Below are positions 6,161 through 12,505 of a DNA stretch of 12,505 nt, in pieces. Numbering within the stretch: the first letter of the stretch is position 1; the number at the start of each line of letters is the position of its first letter. The position numbers and the translations under genes were made by a program. Origin of the DNA: Sulfuriflexus sp032250955 (GTDB lineage Bacteria; Pseudomonadota; Gammaproteobacteria; AKS1); contig NZ_JAVVES010000069.1 in assembly GCF_032250955.1 (NCBI RefSeq), forward strand, positions 1-12,505, in the 5' to 3' direction. The notes below the pieces were generated by a model. It had not been told where the DNA came from. It made no database searches and worked only from the letters and a program-made list of their open reading frames with translations.

Positions 6161-7138
6161 ATGCATCCGGCATTTTCCGTTATTTTTTTGACAACCCTGA
6201 TTGGTGTTGGCCAGGGCCTGTTTCTTGCCCTTTATACAGGCGAGAGTTACGCCGTGGTTGAACTGCTGCCTGCCCAAAATCAGGGCTTTTATGTATGGGG
6301 GAGTGTCATTGCCGTTGCATTTTTGATCGCCGGCCTGATCGCCTCGGTATTCCACCTCGGCCACCCGGAGCGTGCCTGGCGGGCAGCCACCTGCTGGCGG
6401 ACATCATGGTTGTCACGCGAAGTCATCATCCTGCCTACTGTGATTGGTGCTGTCAGCGTCTACGGCGGGCTGCATGCCCTGGGCTGGGATCTGGGCATCA
6501 TCGGTGTGGAAACCGGCGTGCGCGGTGACCTGACGCTGTTGATCGGCCTGGGCGGGGTGCTGGCGACGTTCCTGCTGTTTATCTGCACCGCCATGATCTA
6601 TGCCTGTATCAAGTTCCTGCAGGAATGGGCGAGCCCGCTGACCGTCATCAATTACATCCTGCTCGGTACTGCCTCCGGTTTCACGCTGGCAACGGCTTTT
6701 GCCTCTTACCAGGCCCCTGACCTGGTGAACTTCTATGGTGGTTGGGCGATAATCATCACCGTCACTGCCCTTGTCACCCGCGCTGCCAGCCTGATCCGCA
6801 ACAGCCGGCTCCGTCCCAAGTCTTCCCTGCAGACGGCAATCGGTGTGCGCCATACGCGAATCAAACAGGGCTCTATGGGCTTCATGGGCGGTTCCTTCAA
6901 CACCCGGGAATACTTCCATGGTGCCTCTGTGTTTGTGTTCCGTTTTATCAAGTGGATTTTCCTGGCCTTGACCTTTGTGGTGCCCGTGATCCTGCTGGGC
7001 GCAGGCATGAAAACGGATACGTCGACCTTCCTGATGGCGGCCTTTATTGTCCAGTACATCGGCCTGATCGCCGAGCGCTGGTTCTTTTTCGCCCAGGCGA
7101 ATCATCCCCAGAACCTGTATTACCAGACAGTCGGGTAA
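6161..7138 (+). CDS. soeC: sulfite dehydrogenase, membrane anchor subunit SoeC
   Basis: This is a 325-residue DmsC-family integral membrane protein with about eight hydrophobic helices (roughly residues 4-26, 43-64, 88-108, 123-150, 160-180, 190-210, 262-284 and 287-308). The DmsC signature is clear: FHLGHPERAWRA at about 64-75, followed by WRTSWLSREV. It would hold SoeAB at the inner face of the membrane and pass electrons to the quinone pool. A GGAG site 7 bases before the ATG supports the start. The small C-terminal ERWFFFAQANHPQNLYYQ block is also typical of the family. It is the last gene of the operon and is followed by a strong terminator. Confidence 0.9.
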   Translation: MHPAFSVIFLTTLIGVGQGLFLALYTGESYAVVELLPAQNQGFYVWGSVIAVAFLIAGLIASVFHLGHPERAWRAATCWRTSWLSREVIILPTVIGAVSVYGGLHALGWDLGIIGVETGVRGDLTLLIGLGGVLATFLLFICTAMIYACIKFLQEWASPLTVINYILLGTASGFTLATAFASYQAPDLVNFYGGWAIIITVTALVTRAASLIRNSRLRPKSSLQTAIGVRHTRIKQGSMGFMGGSFNTREYFHGASVFVFRFIKWIFLALTFVVPVILLGAGMKTDTSTFLMAAFIVQYIGLIAERWFFFAQANHPQNLYYQTVG

Positions 7139-7206
7139 TTCCGTGCAGGTAGCGGGCACCCGCCGCCCTGTAGATGGCTTGCGATGAGCCATGAAGCAAT
7201 CATGAA

Positions 7207-7235
7207 GCCACGGTTTGAAAAAACCGTGGCTTTTT
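7207..7235 (+). terminator. Rho-independent terminator of soeABC
   Basis: GCCACGGTTT and AAACCGTGGC form a perfect 10-bp stem with a GAAA loop (7207-7230), followed by T5 (7231-7235). A weaker 6-bp hairpin (ATGGCT/AGCCAT, 7174-7192) precedes it. Confidence 0.95.
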
Positions 7236-7255
7236 GCGTAGCCGGACAGGGATAT

Positions 7256-7381
7256 TCATATGCACCAGGGCACGCGGTATCTGGCCAAGTGGGGGATTGT
7301 TGCTGAAAGAGGCTTTTGTTTTCGCCAGATCACGTCATGTTCGGCGACATTGCCCTGCAAAAAAAGAACCTCCTCAAACAT
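7256..7381 (-). pseudogene. possible relic of a small coding region
   Basis: On the - strand, a frame from ATG at 7381 to TGA at 7256 encodes 41 residues with protein-like composition (begins MFEEVLFLQGNVAEHDVIWR). It is open further upstream without a start codon for about 16 codons (contains RDGEQALTSG) until an in-frame TGA. There is no ribosome-binding site and no recognised family. A competing 80-codon + strand frame at 7260-7502 looks less protein-like. Either or both may be chance. Confidence 0.2.
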
Positions 7382-7506
7382 GCCCGAGGTTAATGCCTGC
7401 TCACCGTCACGGGAAAAATCTATGGCGCGTCGTCAATGGGAAGTACACGGGCTTTTGCACCGGATAAGGGCAAAATATGAGCAGTTTTTTACATATCAGT
7501 AGTGTC

Positions 7507-7515
7507 TTATACACA
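7507..7515 (+). promoter_or_regulatory. DnaA box TTATACACA
   Basis: This is an exact match to the TTATNCACA consensus, at the left edge of the AT-rich tract. Confidence 0.5.
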
Positions 7516-7694
7516 GCCCGTGAAACAATTGATGAAAAACCCCGGGGAAAAAGCATATTATTGTCGAAACGCTATAAAAACCGTGAAACATCTTGATATT
7601 TATACAAAAAATCATATGATTAAAAAATGCTCACTTTAATAAAACCGTCATATTTCCAGCAAAAAAAGCGTATTCCGGGATCGCCATCCACAGA

Positions 7695-7719
7695 CTTATC
7701 CACAGATTTTGTGGATAAG
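7695..7719. promoter_or_regulatory. head-to-head DnaA boxes forming a 10-bp dyad
   Basis: TTATCCACA (7696-7704) and TGTGGATAA (7710-7718) are both perfect strong DnaA boxes in opposite orientation, separated by five bases. With the flanking C and G they form a 10-bp inverted repeat. A partial box (CCATCCACA, 7685-7693) adjoins on the left. No T tract follows, so a terminator is unlikely. Confidence 0.6.
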
Positions 7720-7868
7720 GGCTAAAGCTGAAACAGCAACAAGATGTTAGCGATCTTTAGCTAGAAAGAACATGAGGTTCTGGCGACAAGCCGGTCACCA
7801 CGTGACACCACCGGTGCCCTGGGCTAACTGTTACAATCTCGCACTGACGGACTGAACTGGAGCATGAC

Positions 7869-8438
7869 TTGCCGGATGTGAAACCACGCCTGCCACAACT
7901 GACCGTGGCCCTGATTGCCCTGAGTCTGATCATGGCGGCGTTAACACGGCTGGGTAGTGAACGGGAACTGGTGCTGCCTTTTCTGCTGAACTGGTTTGAG
8001 TTGTTTCAGGGGCAGTGGTGGCGGCTCATCACACCTGTCTTTGTTCATTTTGGGTTGCTGCACCTGCTCTTCAATATGATGTGGCTATGGGAGCTGGGGC
8101 GGGCCATTGAGTGGCGATTTGGCTGGCCGCGGCTCCTGTTGCTGGTCCTGGTCGCCGGGCCGATCTCGAACCTGGCTGAACTTGCCTGGTCCGGCCCCCT
8201 ATTTGGCGGCATGTCCGGGGTGGTCTATGCCTTGCTCACGTATATCTGGATGCAGGGGCGTTTCAACCCACGCTCGGGGCTCGATGTGCCGCGGCCGATT
8301 TTTGCGATGATGCTCGCCTGGTACCTGCTCTGCTGGACCGGGCTGCTTGGCCCGGTTGCCAACATGGCCCACACCGGCGGGCTCTTGATCGGCGCAATGT
8401 GGGGTTATCTTGATGCCCGGTTGCGACAGAAAGACTAG
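7869..8438 (+). CDS. rhomboid-family intramembrane serine protease, GlpG-like
   Basis: This is a 189-residue protein made of the six-helix rhomboid core only; the cytoplasmic N-terminal domain of E. coli GlpG is absent. The catalytic serine is Ser116 in GGMSGVVYAL (E. coli GGLSGVVYAL). The catalytic histidine is His168 in NMAHTGGLLIG (GlpG AHIAGLAVG). His60, His65 and Asn69 in VHFGLLHLLFN match the GlpG helix-2 residues H145, H150 and N154, the last of which is part of the oxyanion site. It should cleave membrane-protein helices within the inner membrane; the substrate is unknown. The start is TTG at 7869, with GGAG at 7859-7862. The ATG at 7864 is out of frame and stops after five codons. 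It converges on the oxidoreductase gene. Confidence 0.9.
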   Translation: MPDVKPRLPQLTVALIALSLIMAALTRLGSERELVLPFLLNWFELFQGQWWRLITPVFVHFGLLHLLFNMMWLWELGRAIEWRFGWPRLLLLVLVAGPISNLAELAWSGPLFGGMSGVVYALLTYIWMQGRFNPRSGLDVPRPIFAMMLAWYLLCWTGLLGPVANMAHTGGLLIGAMWGYLDARLRQKD

Positions 8439-8445
8439 ACGGCTA

Positions 8446-8464
8446 CCGCCGGCAGGCCCGGCGG
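8446..8464. terminator. GC-rich hairpin between convergent genes
   Basis: CCGCCGG (8446-8452) pairs with CCGGCGG (8458-8464) around a five-base loop, between the rhomboid and oxidoreductase stop codons. Neither side has a strong T tract, so efficiency is doubtful. Confidence 0.4.
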
Positions 8465-8469
8465 AGCGG

Positions 8470-9465
8470 TTAATCCATTGAGAGGATGATTTTCCCCGGC
8501 GGGTGATCCTGTTCCAGCTGCAGATGGGCGGCACTGGCCCGAGCAAGCGGGAAGCTCGCGGCGACATGCACATGCAGCTCGCGGCTTAAACAAAGGGCCG
8601 CGGCATTCTTGAGCAGGTTGCCGTGCCGGGCCTGCTCGGCAGAGAGCTGCAGGATGGCCGGGCTGAGCATGAGCTCCATGCTGAAGCGCAGATTACGCAG
8701 GCGTGCGGTCGACCACTGCGTCCCGGCATCGGGTTGCAGGATGGTAACCACATCGCCGTAGGGTCGTACGCAGGCAAAGCAGGTTTCCAGCACCTCACCG
8801 CCAACGGTATCAAACGCCACATCCACACCGCCGCCACTCCACTCATTCACGCGTGCGGTCACATCCTCTTCCCGGTAATTGATGATGCAATCCGCGCCGA
8901 GCTGTTTTACAAAATCGGCCTTGGCGGTCGAACTGACCGTGGTGGCGACTTCACAGCCGTGCTGTTTTGCCAGCTGGATCGCGATATGGCCAACGCCGCC
9001 GCTACCGGCCTGGATAAGGACTCGTTGTCCGTGTTGCAGGCGGGCGCGATCAAACAGGGCCTCCCAGGCCGTGATAAAGACCAGCGGCAAGGCCGCCGCG
9101 TGCTCGAAGGAAAGGCCGGGTGGTTTGTGCGCAAGATAGTGTTGCTCGACCACGGCGTACTCGGCGTAACTGCCCTGCACACCATGGAAGCCGCACTGGC
9201 AATAAAAGACCTCGTCGCCGATTTTATAGTGGCTCACCGCAGCACCGACTGCCTCGATAACACCGGCGCCATCGCAGCCGGGAATATACGGCAGGTCTAT
9301 CGGAAAAGCCTCCGGCTGGCTACGTATCTTGGTGTCGATGGGATTGATGCCAGCGGCCTTGAGCCGTACCAGCACCTGGTTGTCGTTCACAAGGACGGGC
9401 GTGTCGACCGTGTCGAGGCTGAGAGAAGCGGCATCGCCGGCGCGATGAATACGAATGGCTTGCAT
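8470..9465 (-). CDS. zinc-independent quinone oxidoreductase / MDR-family dehydrogenase
   Basis: A 331-residue medium-chain dehydrogenase/reductase of the QOR type. Residues 1-120 form the GroES-like catalytic domain (AAGINPIDTKIRS at 38-50, IPGCDGAGVI at 61-70). The Rossmann domain carries AGSGGVG at 153-159 for NADPH. The structural and catalytic zinc ligands of alcohol dehydrogenases are missing, as in NADPH:quinone reductases and enoyl-reductase relatives. It is a soluble cytoplasmic enzyme that probably reduces quinones or alpha,beta-unsaturated carbonyls; the substrate is not predictable. The frame can be extended to a TTG at 9489 (339 residues), but the protein family begins at MQAIRIH, so the ATG at 9465 is preferred. 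It starts 65 bases after the sensor-kinase stop on the same strand and may be its last operon member. Confidence 0.88.
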   Translation of the reverse strand: MQAIRIHRAGDAASLSLDTVDTPVLVNDNQVLVRLKAAGINPIDTKIRSQPEAFPIDLPYIPGCDGAGVIEAVGAAVSHYKIGDEVFYCQCGFHGVQGSYAEYAVVEQHYLAHKPPGLSFEHAAALPLVFITAWEALFDRARLQHGQRVLIQAGSGGVGHIAIQLAKQHGCEVATTVSSTAKADFVKQLGADCIINYREEDVTARVNEWSGGGVDVAFDTVGGEVLETCFACVRPYGDVVTILQPDAGTQWSTARLRNLRFSMELMLSPAILQLSAEQARHGNLLKNAAALCLSRELHVHVAASFPLARASAAHLQLEQDHPPGKIILSMD

Positions 9466-9530
9466 ATAAATTACCTGCGAGGAACACAATCAATGATGCA
9501 CGTTACTATAACAGCCGTTCCGGGCATAGC

Positions 9531-10844
9531 CTACCGGGGCAGACGAATGGTAAACCGCGCGCCGCCAAGCGGACTGGCGTCGATTTGCAGGCTGCCTTCA
9601 TAGGCGGCGACGATATCGCGTACCATGGTCAGGCCGATGCCGTGCCCGGGGACACTCTCATCCGCACGCACGCCGCGACTGAGGATGTGCTCAACCTGTT
9701 CGGACGCAATACCCTGGCCGTCGTCCTCTACCTGGAGAATGAACTGCTTGTCAGTGACCTCGGTGCGTAAGCATACCTGTTGCCGACACCACTTGAAGGC
9801 ATTATCTAGCAGGTTACCCAGCAGCTCGGTAACATCGCCTTTATCCATGCGCACCTTCAGATCCTTGTCGACATGCTGTTGTACGGCGACTGCTTTGCCG
9901 GCATGTACCTTGTGCAGGGCCTGCAGCAGTGAAGCAAGCAGCGGCTGAAGTTCAACAGGGGCATTCAGGCCGCTGCGGCCTGCCGTGGCGGCGCGTTGTA
10001 ACTGGTAATCAACGCTTTGCTGCATGCGCTGAACCTGTTCACGAACACTCGTCGCATCCGCGGCCGTACCGTGCAGGACAGCCAGCGGCGTTTTCAGGCT
10101 GTGGGCGAGATCCGCGAGCGCATTCCGGTAGCGCTGTTGTTGCGCCCGCTCATGGGCGAGCAGGGTATTCAGGTTGTCGGTGAGGCCGCGTAACTCGCGC
10201 GGGTAGTCGCTATACAGGGAGTCCTGTTTGCCTTGCTCGATGCGCTGCACTTCGTTGGCAACGCGGCGCAGGGGCGCCAGGCCCCAGCGTAAAATCAGCA
10301 GCTGGGCGATTAACAGCAAGATCGCCAGGGCCACTAACCAGCCCCAGAGTGTCTGCCGGTATTCGTGGACCTGGGCCAGAAAGCTGCTGCTGTCTTCAAC
10401 CAGGGTATAGGTAATCGGTATGATTGACTCGCCGACCTGCCAGGCAACCCCGTAGGCAAGGATGAACCAGGGGCGGGCGCCTTCTTGCTGATATTCGAAG
10501 CGTTCTTCACCGGTTGAGAGTTGCGCCACGAACGGATAGCCGGCCCCCAGTGCGGAACGCGACGACCAGATCAATTTATTTTGCGAATAAATACTCGCAT
10601 AAAGACCGCTCTGTGGCTGGTTGAGACGCGCCAGCATGGAAGAGGCGGGAGGGATTATCAGCCCCTTTTCATCGACCTCGGTTTCGCCGATGAGGAAGTA
10701 TAATTGACCGCGCAGGCGTTCCTCCACCGCGGCACGGGCGCTTTCTTCAAAGGCCCTGTCGAGGGTAACCGCGGTGAGAATGACAAAGATACTCAAGACC
10801 AGGCTGGCACCGATGATCGTGCGGGTATTGAGCGACCAGTTCAT
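9531..10844 (-). CDS. PhoQ-like sensor histidine kinase
   Basis: This 437-residue inner-membrane kinase has TM1 at about 9-28, a periplasmic sensor domain at about 29-165, TM2 at about 166-186, HAMP-like linker to about 240, then the kinase core. His248 in ALADLAHSLKTPLAVL is the phosphorylated residue and this block is close to PhoQ. The N box is Asn344/Asn348 (GNLLDNAFKW), the G1 box DDGQG at 374-378, the G2 box GHGIGL at 400-405. All catalytic motifs are intact. Its start overlaps the regulator's stop by four bases (ATGA), which implies translational coupling. The ligand is unknown: the periplasmic domain does not show the dense acidic patch of enteric PhoQ by eye, so magnesium sensing should not be assumed. 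Confidence 0.92.
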   Translation of the reverse strand: MNWSLNTRTIIGASLVLSIFVILTAVTLDRAFEESARAAVEERLRGQLYFLIGETEVDEKGLIIPPASSMLARLNQPQSGLYASIYSQNKLIWSSRSALGAGYPFVAQLSTGEERFEYQQEGARPWFILAYGVAWQVGESIIPITYTLVEDSSSFLAQVHEYRQTLWGWLVALAILLLIAQLLILRWGLAPLRRVANEVQRIEQGKQDSLYSDYPRELRGLTDNLNTLLAHERAQQQRYRNALADLAHSLKTPLAVLHGTAADATSVREQVQRMQQSVDYQLQRAATAGRSGLNAPVELQPLLASLLQALHKVHAGKAVAVQQHVDKDLKVRMDKGDVTELLGNLLDNAFKWCRQQVCLRTEVTDKQFILQVEDDGQGIASEQVEHILSRGVRADESVPGHGIGLTMVRDIVAAYEGSLQIDASPLGGARFTIRLPR

Positions 10845-11524
10845 GCCGGCCTGTCACACAAGGTGAACCGATAGCCGCGGCCGCGTAAGGTTTCAATCGG
10901 CGTCATGCTGCCATCGTTATCCAGCTTCTTGCGGAGGCGCGCAATCATCACCTCGATAACATTGCTGTCGCGGTCGTCATCATGCGGATACAGGTAGTCG
11001 GCAAGCGCCGCCTTGGAGAGCACCTCACCTGCGTGCCGCATCAGGTGTTCAAGCAGGCGGTACTCGAAACTGGTCAGGTTCAGTGGCTGTTCATCCAGGC
11101 TGACCTGCTGGCGGCTAAAATCAATATGCAGGTTACCGCACTGCATGCTGTTGCCCGGTGCATTGGCGCTGCGGCGTAACAAGGCGTGCAGACGGGCATT
11201 GAGTTCCTCGAAATGGAACGGTTTGGTCAGGTAATCATCGGCACCGGCCTCGAGGCCGGCAACCTTGTCCTGCCATTGACCCCGCGCCGTCAGGACGAGA
11301 ATCGGCAAGGCATTACCCTCGGCACGTAACTGGCGGATGATATCCAGCCCGGAGAGCCCCGGCAGACCAATATCGATGATAGCTGCATCGAGTGGATACT
11401 CGCGGGCAATGAACAGGCCATCCTCGCCATCGCCGCTGCTGTCCACGGTATAGGCATGTTTTTCCAGTTGTTCACGCAACTGTTGTTGTAATGTCGGTTC
11501 GTCTTCAATCACCAGGATGCGCAT
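10841..11524 (-). CDS. PhoP-like OmpR-family response regulator
   Basis: A 227-residue regulator with a receiver domain at 1-117 and a winged-helix effector domain at about 127-222. Asp51 (IIDIGLPG) is the phosphoacceptor, with acidic Glu7/Asp8, Thr79 and Lys101 (KPFHFEEL) completing the site. The motif LPILVLTARGQWQDKV is almost that of E. coli PhoP, and the C-terminal RLRKKLDND and TLRGRGYRF are typical of the OmpR/PhoB fold. It acts in the cytoplasm as a DNA-binding partner of the overlapping kinase. The PepSY-like gene ends only 13 bases upstream, so the two are probably cotranscribed. No clear PhoP box was found upstream. Confidence 0.94.
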   Translation of the reverse strand: MRILVIEDEPTLQQQLREQLEKHAYTVDSSGDGEDGLFIAREYPLDAAIIDIGLPGLSGLDIIRQLRAEGNALPILVLTARGQWQDKVAGLEAGADDYLTKPFHFEELNARLHALLRRSANAPGNSMQCGNLHIDFSRQQVSLDEQPLNLTSFEYRLLEHLMRHAGEVLSKAALADYLYPHDDDRDSNVIEVMIARLRKKLDNDGSMTPIETLRGRGYRFTLCDRPA

Positions 11525-11537
11525 GGCTGTTACTGCC

Positions 11538-11855
11538 TTATCGCCGTGGCTCGGCCCGGATACGCACGACCCGCACCACGCCTTTGCGCGTCAGCACCTT
11601 GATGCGATAGAAAATTTCCCCGTTTCGCTGCACGGTTTCAACCGCAAGGATACGGCCACCATATTCCTGCTGCACGCGCGCAGCGGCCTCATCGGCACTG
11701 ATGCGTCGTGACGGGGCCGCAGCAAACCGCTCGGCGAGGTACGGCCGTGAAAAGCCCTGGCCGTAACGACCGTCGGCAAACGCCGGTGACGAGAGCAGGC
11801 CGGTGCCCAGCGCCGCCAGGCATAATATCAGTGTGGTTTTCATGGCGTTAAGCAT
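11538..11855 (-). CDS. exported PepSY-like small protein
   Basis: This is a 105-residue protein with a Sec signal peptide (MKTTLILCLAALGTG core, cleavage expected after SPAFA at residue 27). The mature part holds a single PepSY-like module at about 52-102: ISADEAAARVQQEYGGRILA, then a beta strand pair with FYRIKVLTRKGVVRVVRI. PepSY domains are found in periplasmic proteins next to PhoPQ-like two-component systems, where they are thought to modulate signalling or proteolysis; the exact role here is inferred. The start is uncertain: ATG 11855 or the in-frame ATG 11843 (MKTTLIL), neither with a good ribosome-binding site. The second gives a more usual signal peptide. It lies directly ahead of the response regulator. 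Confidence 0.85.
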   Translation of the reverse strand: MLNAMKTTLILCLAALGTGLLSSPAFADGRYGQGFSRPYLAERFAAAPSRRISADEAAARVQQEYGGRILAVETVQRNGEIFYRIKVLTRKGVVRVVRIRAEPRR

Positions 11856-11883
11856 ACACGTATCGGAGGGGAGTCGAAAATAC

Positions 11884-11930
11884 CCGCACCGGCTGCTGAG
11901 AGCGAAGAACAGCCGGTGCGGTTTCTTTTC
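11884..11930. terminator. terminator hairpin between the His-rich and PepSY genes
   Basis: CCGCACCGGCTG (11884-11895) pairs perfectly with CAGCCGGTGCGG (11910-11921) over a 14-base loop. On the - strand, which the flanking genes use, the stem is followed by a modest GTATTTTC tail. On the + strand it is followed by a T-rich TTTCTTTT (11922-11929). It may act both ways and would partly separate the His-rich gene from the downstream operon. Confidence 0.65.
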
Positions 11931-11949
11931 CCGACATTGGTTGCCGGTA

Positions 11950-12309
11950 TCAGAACCTGAAGATCACCCGCCCGTGGATATCACCGCGATTGTAACCACG
12001 GGTTGGGTATCGATGCTGACGAGAGTGCCGGTGATGGCGCTGCTTATGATGCCATTTCGGGTGGGCATAGTACGCGTATTTTCCGGCATGCTGACGACCA
12101 CGGTGTTTCTCGTGGCGGTATGATTCGCGATAACCCTTTCGGTAGGTATGGCCAACATCACGGCGTTCATGGTGGTTACGATGCTCGTAACGATCTCCGC
12201 CCCGTTCGTGGTGACGTTGCTGTTCGGCCTGCACCTGCGCGGGTGCAAGGGCGGTCAGGCCGAGTGCCGCACTGATGGCAATACTCGAAATAATATGACG
12301 TATGTTCAT
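11950..12309 (-). CDS. exported His/Arg-rich small protein of unknown function
   Basis: A 119-residue protein with a clear Sec signal peptide (residues 1-28, ending PAQVQA). The mature 91 residues contain 17 His and are rich in Arg and Tyr, with clusters such as RHHERGG, NHHERR and KWHHKQRHHRH. The last strand GRVIFRF is hydrophobic. The composition suggests a periplasmic binder of divalent metals or polyanions; this is inference and no defined family was recognised. AGGAGG (complement of 12316-12321), six bases from the ATG, is a strong ribosome-binding site, so the protein may be made in quantity. It is the most upstream gene of the - strand cluster, before a hairpin and then the PepSY and two-component genes. 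Confidence 0.82.
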   Translation of the reverse strand: MNIRHIISSIAISAALGLTALAPAQVQAEQQRHHERGGDRYEHRNHHERRDVGHTYRKGYRESYRHEKHRGRQHAGKYAYYAHPKWHHKQRHHRHSRQHRYPTRGYNRGDIHGRVIFRF

Positions 12310-12505
12310 GGTGTACCTCCTGCTTGCTTTTCAATTGCCGGGCCCTTTGCCCAGCGTCGAGTGCAGGTTACATAGTCATGCCTGAACAGCAGCTGAACGC
12401 CGCAGGAGAAAAGGGGTTATAAAATTCCTCACTGCTGTCCCGTTAACATAAGCCTGACAAGCGGTAAGCTTCGGATAAATAAGGTAAACAGGTTAACTGA
12501 TGCGC
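12310..12505. other. right-edge upstream region of the His-rich gene
   Basis: This region holds the strong - strand ribosome-binding site and a TTATAA hexamer on the - strand (complement of about 12418-12423) that could be a -10 box; its upstream TTAACG is a poor -35. A region beginning about 12470 with GGTAAACAGGTTAAC may hold a regulator site or the promoter of a divergent gene outside the window. No gene is supported here. Confidence 0.45.

Larger units (their letters stand above)
7236..7868. other. 633-base stretch without a convincing gene
   Basis: From 7240 to about 7500 short frames are open on both strands, but none has a ribosome-binding site or a recognised family. From about 7520 to 7680 the DNA is AT-rich with many A runs. 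Consensus DnaA boxes flank that tract (7507-7515, 7696-7704 and 7710-7718). From 7720 to 7868 lies the leader of the rhomboid gene, with a TACAAT -10-like box at 7832-7837 but no good -35. Confidence 0.6.

Noticed and set aside
7507..7719. Chromosomal origin oriC
   Set aside because: DnaA boxes and AT richness fit, but the rRNA operon orientation and lack of the usual origin genes argue against it; kept only as a DnaA-binding locus.
8623..9603. 326-codon open frame on the + strand
   Set aside because: It lies opposite the MDR dehydrogenase, which has a clear Rossmann motif; the + frame has no recognisable domain.
12470..12505. PhoP box and the start of a divergent gene (ATG at 12500)
   Set aside because: TTTA half-sites do not have the 11-base spacing of a PhoP box, and only two codons of the supposed gene are inside the window.

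Overview
The window looks like chromosomal DNA of a sulfur-oxidising gammaproteobacterium. The 23S and 5S rRNA ends are close to the E. coli type, the longest operon matches the cytoplasm-facing sulfite dehydrogenase SoeABC best known from purple sulfur bacteria, and the GlpG-type rhomboid, PhoP/PhoQ-like pair and IscR-like regulator fit that group. The genus cannot be fixed from the sequence alone.

Layout. (1) 1-760: 3' end of an rRNA operon (23S tail, spacer without tRNA, 5S), then two identical terminator units separated by a folded element that resembles a decayed second 5S copy. (2) 879-1684: a very acidic 95-residue protein (+) converging on an IscR/Rrf2-type regulator (-) that lacks the cluster-binding cysteines. 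(3) 1685-2220: a 536-base divergent control region holding a perfect 24-bp palindrome, other dyads, an orphan reading frame and the likely soeA promoter. (4) 2221-7138: soeA, soeB and soeC on the + strand, ended by a strong terminator at 7207-7235. The soeA-soeB gap is unusually long and packed with stem-loops, and both junctions carry a short shared repeat. (5) 7236-7868: a mostly non-coding, partly AT-rich stretch with three consensus DnaA boxes. (6) 7869-8438: a rhomboid protease (+). (7) 8470-12309, all on the - strand and transcribed right to left: a secreted His-rich protein, a PepSY-like periplasmic protein, a PhoP-like response regulator overlapping a PhoQ-like sensor kinase, and a zinc-less quinone oxidoreductase.

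How the genes may work together. SoeA (Mo-bisPGD catalytic subunit), SoeB (four [4Fe-4S] clusters) and SoeC (membrane anchor) would oxidise sulfite in the cytoplasm and pass electrons to the quinone pool. The divergent cysteine-less IscR homologue and the palindrome beside it are the natural candidates for control of this operon, but that link is inferred from position only. The right-hand cluster reads as an envelope-sensing module: two small exported proteins followed by a two-component system. No CRISPR array, insertion sequence, phage gene or tRNA was seen.
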